The translations under genes and the position numbers were made by a program. This document shows positions 58,065 through 64,000 of a stretch of 64,000 bases of DNA, one piece after another (position 1 is the first letter of the stretch; every line of letters starts with the position of its first letter). The stretch covers positions 53,649,501 through 53,713,500 of the forward strand of contig NC_065539.1 in assembly GCF_932294415.1 (NCBI RefSeq). Reading direction: 5' to 3'. The notes beneath the pieces are model-generated. The model made no database searches. It was given only the letters and a program-made list of their open reading frames with translations, and was not told the DNA's origin. Source of the DNA: Quercus robur. Lineage: Eukaryota; Streptophyta; Magnoliopsida; Fagales; Fagaceae.

Positions 58065-58192
58065 GGTATGAAAGAGTGTGATGGGAGCTAGGCTATTATT
58101 GGCTTATTGCAGGCGTTTTTTTTTGCGTGTGAGCGTGTGACTATATGTCTGAGTAAAAAGTCTTAAGTCAAAGAAAACACATACCCAAAAGA

Positions 58193-58219
58193 TGAGAGAG
58201 AGAGAGAGAGAGAGAGAGT
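58193..58219. repeat. (GA)n microsatellite upstream of EPFL
   Basis: About 13 GA units roughly 130 bp upstream of the first EPFL upstream ORF. GA/CT repeats in plant promoters can bind BPC/GAGA factors; a regulatory role here is only a possibility. Confidence 0.7.
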
Positions 58220-61200
58220 GAGACTGTTTGTTTTATTGTTTGGCATAAGGGTGGGTGGGTCCAGCAGGTGGACCTACTATACCCTGAATGATTGTGATGG
58301 CCTTTGGGATCAAATACAGACCAGACCATTTAATTTACTGTATATTCCAAATGCCATTTATGAGATAGGACTTGTTAGGAGAAAAGAGTAATGGTAACTG
58401 CACAACAGAATTTGACAAATTTTTCACTTCAAATGGTAAATTTTTACTAATTTTTATTTGTTTCACTGTTAACATTACTCTTTTAACTTATGACAAATAA
58501 TCTACTTCATTAACGAATGTTAAATTTTTTTATTTCTAAACTTTCTCATGAATGGCCTTACCCTCTCTTAAAAGTCATCATGACTTTTGAGTGTAGTTGT
58601 GGTGTACCTTTATGTTAGAATCACTTTTCATCTCTTTTGTGTGTGTTTGTTTCTTTTAAAAAATAAAACTTTCTCATGAAGAAATTCATGCAGATTGAAT
58701 GGGAAAGAAGTGGGCAACAAAGTCCAAGTTGGGTATTCTTTTCCGCCCCCGTACAAGAGGGTAAAGTTTGAATAATACATTTCTTTTCAAAGGTGTTGTG
58801 ACATAGAGTTTCTTAACTAAATTCTATGACGTATAATAAATTATTAATTATTTCAAAAAATTAAACTGCTAAAAAATAATAAATTTGGTTATTAACTAAT
58901 AATTATAACACTTCTTATGGCCTGTGGGCCTAAACTTCCATATGCAATAAGTGGAGCTTAACAAATGAGATTCTTAACACTTTAAACAGAATGTAAAGTG
59001 GAAACAAAAATTGAACTTATATTTCCTACTTTAATATTATGATAAATTACCAATTTTTCAAAAAGTTTAAAGTGTTAGACAATCGTGAATTTAATCATTT
59101 AACAATAATTCTAACATTTACTTTAATAAATAAAATCACATGATTGAATATATTTTCCTAGGAAGAAGATAAAATTGTTTATACTCATTGGTTAATGTGG
59201 TCTTTGTTAACAATTGCACTAAGTACATAAGTTAAGATGCGCTCAATGTTCTATTAAATGATACTTTTATTAGTTTATACATTTTTCACAAAATAAAATC
59301 AAATTATGTACCCATATAAAGAAAAACATAAACAACAACGATACTTTGTGTGTGCAAACCAATAAATTATCAACAAGTGTATTTTTTGTTTTAAAAAATG
59401 TGTATTATAACTCATAATTGAATATATATTATTTCTTAAATTTATACGTTGAAGGTGCTTATTAATTAACATGCCGAGGTGAATATAATTAACTATGGAA
59501 TTGAATTTAAAATTTAAAATTCATTAACTAAAAAATTGTACCTAAGTTCCAAAATACAATTTTTAATTTTTAATTATAGTCGAAGACTACAATAAAAATC
59601 TGAAAACAGCAATTTTTGTTGTTAAAATGTTTGTTTATTTCATCCCAAAAGAGGGGTTTTTTTTTTTTTTTTTTTGAATGACGAAATGTAAAATAAAGAG
59701 CGAAATTTATGATGTTTTATATAAGTGAATTTATGTAAAATTGATAAAGTGACATTCTGGTAACGATGCATGAAAGTCTGTGATGGGATGAATCAGAAAA
59801 TGGGGAAATAATAAATAGGAATTTGAGGGAAATGCAATCCCTAAAAGAAGGGTGGGTGTTAAGGTAGATGGTAACAGCACACGTGCTGTTGCGTACGTGT
59901 GAGAAAAATGGAGGGTGCTGTCTTGTACGGGACGAACATCTGAGGTGAAGCTAAACCCAAGTTACCCAACCCACCATTATTGCTCTTTCTATCTAACATG
60001 CCATGGTGTGTGTGTGTACGACATGGCCTCATTAAATATAAGGGCCCCTACAACACTCACGTTTGTTGTTGCTATTGTTTTTGTGTTATTGGCCTATTAC
60101 TATTCTCTCTGTATTTCTGTGTTCTCTTTTTTATGGGAAGAAGGGGAGCCAACTTCAAATTGCGACTCGACAGACATAGAAGAGGGCTAGCTAGGTGACA
60201 TTGGCCTACATAAGCCTTTTGACGTGTTTGTTGTGTTTGTATGCGTGATTCTTGAGGGTATGGTTAATGAGTGTGAATGTCAATTTTGTTATTGCCATCC
60301 CACTAGTTTCTTTTCTTTTTTTTTCTTTTTTTTTAGAGACATATAACAATTTAGTTCGAATGGTATTTATTGATTTGTTTTAGTTACTGCAGTAAATTCC
60401 ACTTGATTCCTCTTTATCAAGTATAATCGACAATCGAGCACCTGTTACCATATTCATTTATTATTTTAGGGTTTTGTATACAAATGACTTTGTGCTAGAA
60501 TCTTATAATGCAGTGTAGCTACTTTTTATAAAGAATCTCAGCTTTAAATTTAAAATTTATACCTTTATTAGTTTTTGTTATTTTTCAATGCACGTCTCAA
60601 AAAAAAAAGTATAAAATTTTATGCCTATGTTTGGTATAGCTTTTTGGCTAAATTAAAAAAAATAAAAAATAAAAAGAGAGAGAGAGAGAGATATGAAAAC
60701 AAAATACTAAAATTACATAACCAAAAATGAGAAGAGAATTTTAAAAATGAAATAATAAAAATTATGCTAACCTGGCTTAAATTAATGAGCTACATTTATT
60801 ACATACAAACTGTTATAGATACTCCATTTTTTAATTAAAATCGTGACTTGAAATCACAGTGTTGAACTTAAAAATCGTAACTTCAAATCACAATTTCAAT
60901 TAAAAAATAGAGTACATGTAAAATTGTATATAATAGTTTGTGTGCAAAAAAATATTAACCTAAAATAATTTAGGATATCTCATAAAAAAAAAGGTATAAT
61001 AATGGTTTTAAAAATATACCAACACAATCAATCAATTAAATTAAGTTAACAGTGAACCGATGCCTAAAGTTTGTAGCTAGGTCCTACCAAAAACTAGCCA
61101 ATTAAAATTATTTTTATTCTTTTTCTTTTTCTCAATTAAAATATTTGTCATATTTATTTTGAAATAAACAAGTAAACATTGTTTCTTTCTTCAAAAAAAA

Positions 61201-62026
61201 AAAAAAAAAAAAGTAAACATTGTTTCTGTTTTTGTTTTGTATTTAATTTTTTTAAATTGTTTTTTTATCTATTAATTTCATTATCATGGCCCTTTTTTGA
61301 AAGTACAGTACATTATCACGATCTAATCACATCACATGTTCAAAATTATTTTGTAGTGATTATTATATTAATTTGGTAAAATCAAGGGCAAGGGCCTACA
61401 TTAATGAACCCGCATGATCTTTCTGTAAGTGAGGGCCTAGGTGGCTAGCCTGGCCTGGCACTGGCAGTGAGGTTTGGTAATCTGGCTCTGTGATTGATGG
61501 GTTTTGGTAATTTTGGGTTCGGTTAGCATTTAAGGCATGCAATTGACTAGCCATATTTATATTCAGCAGCGAGCTTGCTTCAGTGAGAGGATCTAGTAGT
61601 ATTGTTGGCCGGTGCAGCAGGGTCTTTGTTTGGACAAAGGAAATCTAATTTATTACGATGTTGAGTATAACAGCACAGAGCAACACTGTGGATATAACGT
61701 GCATACCATAATAGTACAAGTGAGAAATCAGTGGGGTGGTTTCAAGTTTGGTAAGTTTACTCCAATGCTCTTTAATGGAGTCACGAAAAAGAAAAAGATT
61801 GTAATTGAAGTATCATATATATATATATATACATGGAAGTTGTTCCTGACAAAAGGATTGGTAAAACAAAAAGGATAAAAGAATTGTAGAACAATCTTTT
61901 TATTTACTATGCATGCATAGTGTCTATAAGTACATTGCTTTAATTCATTAATGTCCCACAACTTAAACCCCATGCACATGCATGAGTTTAACTATAAAAC
62001 CCAACATTTTCTCATAATAAGCTATT
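58220..62026. other. Intergenic upstream of EPFL, no gene found
   Basis: AT-rich with scattered homopolymers and a (TA)n at 61816. 59870-59905 has a CACACGTGCTG G-box-like site and a nearby TACGTGTG, possibly regulatory but far (about 1.9 kb) from EPFL. Overlapping plus frames at 59915-60198 are unrecognised. Confidence 0.5.
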
Positions 62027-63170
62027 AGAGCATTCACATCAGCTCGTTTAAAAGATTCCGTCTATTTTACATCAAAAACCTACTTTTTCTATTTTACACC
62101 ATCAATTTTACAAAACACCCACATCAGTTCATCTATTTTACCACAATCCTTATTTAAATAATCAATTTCCTTAATTATTTTATTATTCCTCACCTAACCC
62201 ATTTCCGTTTTTATACCCGCTTTCTCTCTCTCTCTCTATCATATTTCTGATTTCCTCTTCTCTCTCCATCTGATTTCTTCATCTGATTTCTTCTTCTCTC
62301 TCCATCTGATTTCTTTTTCTCTCTCTATACCCGGTCTATCATATTTCTGATTTCCTCTTCTCTCTCCATCTGATTTCTTTCTCTCTCTCTATACCTGGTC
62401 TATCATATTTCTGATTTCCTCTTCTATCTCTCCATCCGATCCACTCTCTGTCTCCGATCCGAGCAGGGAGCACGGCGCCGAGAAGAACTTTCGATCCACT
62501 CTCTCTGTCTCCGATCCAAGCACGGCGAGAAGAACGCCGATCCAAGCACGCCGATCCGCCACAAGCGCCGATCCGCTCTCTCTGTCTCCGATCCAAGCAT
62601 GGCGAGAAGAACTCCGATCCAAGCACGGCGAGAAGAACGCCGATCCGCCACAAGCGCTGATACACTCTCTCTGTCTCCGATCCAAGCACGGCGAGAAGAA
62701 CGCCAATCCAAGCACTCCGATCCAAGCACGCCGATCTGCCACAAGTTCCGATCCGCTCTCTCTGTCTCCGTTGGTGTGTCCGTGTGTGGGTGTGTTTGGT
62801 TTTGTGGTGTTTCTGGGTGATTTTGTTGTTGATTTTGTGGTTGATTTTTTATTTTTGTTGTTGATTTTTGATTTTGACTGTGGGAGTGTGTGTATAAGAG
62901 GAAGAAGCAGTTGATGATGATGAGGGTGTTGGTTGTGCAGATGGAGAAGAGAGAGAAAAAAACGAGCGAAATTAGAAATTATTATAATAATGTTTAGACG
63001 AGCTACAGTAACCGTGTATATATGCACGGTTACTGTAGCTCATGGAAATTTTTAGATGATTTTACACAGGTTTACATGAGCTGATGTGGGATGTTTTTTG
63101 GCCAAAATGTGTAAAATTTGCACTGTAGATCTATTTTAGAAGACTTTAGATGGGCTGATGTGAATGCTCT
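62027..63170 (-). mobile_element. Large TIR element B (1.14 kb), same family as element A, opposite orientation
   Basis: Ends AGAGCATTCACATCAGCTC (left) and GGGCTGATGTGAATGCTCT (right) are inverted repeats. Subterminal CACATCAGTTCATCTATTTT (near 62110) and ATGAGCTGATGTGGGATG (near 63075) repeat the end motif. A 40-bp near-perfect palindrome at 63002-63041 has half-site AGCTACAGTAACCGTG. The interior holds CT-rich repeats (62219-62450), GATCCAAGCACGGCGAGAAG tandem repeats (62440-62760) and T/G-rich text. Read on the minus strand it has the same order as element A: end, subterminal repeat, palindrome, pyrimidine-rich zone. No transposase. Confidence 0.8.
62440..62765. repeat. GC-rich tandem repeat array inside element B
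   Basis: Units built from CCGATCCAAGCACGGCGAGA and CGCCGATCCGCCACAAGCGC alternate with CGCTCTCTCTGTCTCCGATC. About 8-10 imperfect units of 25-50 bp. Open frames across it are repeat artefacts. Confidence 0.85.
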
Positions 63171-63226
63171 TATGATTATGATAATGTCACGATTGATCAT
63201 CGTTTTATTAAGAAAACAAAACAATC

Positions 63227-63805
63227 ACCGTGCACCCTTGATACAACAATCACTTCATAAGTATAAGTACTTGTGGGGTGTGAGAGGCAAGAATTGGGGT
63301 TCAAATTTCTAAGAGGGAGCTTTACATATATATACACTTAGACTTTGTTTGGTTGGAGGAGAGGAAAAATGGAAGGATAGAAAAATTTTGATTTTTTCTC
63401 ATGTGTTTTTGGTTGGAGGAGTGGAAAAGTGAGAGGGTGGAAAACTCTTTTATTTGGTTGGAGAAAAAGTGGAAAGATGAAAATGTAGTTTATATGAATT
63501 GACTATTATCTCCTTATTATAACAAAATACCAAAGAGTTAATACCAAAGATGAGGGTATTTGTGTAATTTACTACCCACATCATATTTTCTTCTTAGTTT
63601 TTCTCCCAAATTGGGAGGACAAAATTTTTTGGGTTTGGAGGGAAAATTTTCCACACCGTTTTCTTTCTCTCTTGTTTTCTCTCCGGAACAAAACAATGGA
63701 AAATTATATTTTTCGCCTTATTTTCCTCTCATTTTTTTCCATTCTTACTGTTTTCACTCTAACCAAACGAGACTTTAGATTAAATTAGATTAGAATTTCT
63801 ATCTT

Positions 63806-63815
<10 letters not shown>
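63227..63815 (+). mobile_element. SINE family 1 copy split by a MITE
   Basis: The head (CACCGTGCACCCTTGATACA) and B-box-like GGGGTTCAAATTTCTAAGAG run to CACTTAGA at about 63341. The same SINE resumes at about 63774 with TTTAGATTAAATTAGATTAG, AATTTCTATC and a T/A-rich tail, after a 430-bp insert. The insert is therefore younger than the SINE. Confidence 0.8.
63341..63773. mobile_element. hAT-like MITE inserted in the SINE
   Basis: Terminal inverted repeats GACTTTGTTTGGTTGGAG (left) and CTCTAACCAAACGAGAC (right), with imperfect subterminal GGTTGGAGGA repeats. Flanks CACTTAGA and ACTTTAGA suggest an imperfect 8-bp target duplication, as in hAT elements. No coding capacity. Confidence 0.7.
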
Positions 63816-63838
<23 letters not shown>

Positions 63839-64000
63839 ACAAAACGATACAAAATAAACGTAAAAAGACAACACTCTGGATTCAATTTGGAAAAAGCCGA
63901 GAAAATAGGTTTCCGTATGCGGCCCCTTGGATATTCAGATTCCAGCTAGTATGAAGAGGAGAGATCTGGACTGGTCTAAAATAGTAGGCTACTGTCGGAA

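Noticed and set aside
59915-60198. Overlapping plus-strand frames of 91 and 72 aa
   Set aside because: Two frames compete, composition is hydrophobic and Cys-rich by chance of GT/TT-rich DNA, and no family is recognised.
62440-62765. CRISPR-like regular repeat array
   Set aside because: Repeats are contiguous and imperfect with no unique spacers, in a plant transposable element.
62339-63027. Overlapping frames of 106-212 aa
   Set aside because: Products of the GATCCAAGCACGG tandem array in element B, open in several frames at once.

Overview
The window is nuclear DNA from a flowering plant, almost certainly a eudicot. It is AT-rich, has spliceosomal introns with GT/GC...AG borders, and carries plant-restricted gene families (chlorophyllase, an EPF-like secreted peptide, a DUF828/plant-PH protein) among dense plant repeats: non-autonomous LTR elements, an L1-type LINE, tRNA-derived SINEs and many fold-back MITEs. 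The repeat style reminds me of a woody rosid, possibly Fagaceae, but that is a weak inference. No bacterial, organellar, CRISPR or rRNA features were seen.

Five host genes can be supported and spliced by hand. (1) 23890-28219 (+): a seven-exon DUF828 plus plant-PH (VAN3-binding/FORKED-like) protein of 474 aa. (2) 30740-33827 (-): a four-exon Bax-inhibitor-1/LIFEGUARD membrane protein of 241 aa, with a fossil copia-type fragment in intron 2. (3) 36002-38645 (+): a two-exon chlorophyllase whose only frame-preserving intron is GC-AG. (4) 40430-44870 (+): a four-exon RNA polymerase III subunit RPC9 (Rpb4-like) of 178 aa, with an 8-nt first coding exon and a 3.7-kb repeat-filled third intron. (5) 57507-57967 (-): a two-exon EPFL4/5/6-type cysteine-rich peptide precursor of 123 aa, with two overlapping upstream ORFs. 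The five genes belong to unrelated processes (vein patterning/auxin transport, cell-death control, chlorophyll breakdown, Pol III transcription, stomatal and organ-growth signalling). Nothing suggests that they form a cluster.

The rest is repeat-rich intergenic DNA. 1-12800 holds only MITEs, one SINE with a perfect target duplication, and homopolymers. 12801-16149 is a minus-strand, non-coding LTR element with both LTRs. 16150-23750 holds several MITEs, including a 367-bp fold-back element with a near-perfect 10-bp target duplication. 46457-50560 (-) is a decayed L1-type LINE with ORF1 (DUF4283, CCHC) and ORF2 (endonuclease, partial RT, zf-RVT). Two large terminal-inverted-repeat elements, 51953-53284 and 62027-63170, share ends, subterminal repeats and an internal palindrome, and look like one little-described family of non-autonomous DNA elements carrying low-complexity, gene-like cargo. 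The most useful novelties are this element family, a possible alternative terminal exon in the LIFEGUARD gene, the GC-AG chlorophyllase intron, and several nested insertions that give relative ages.
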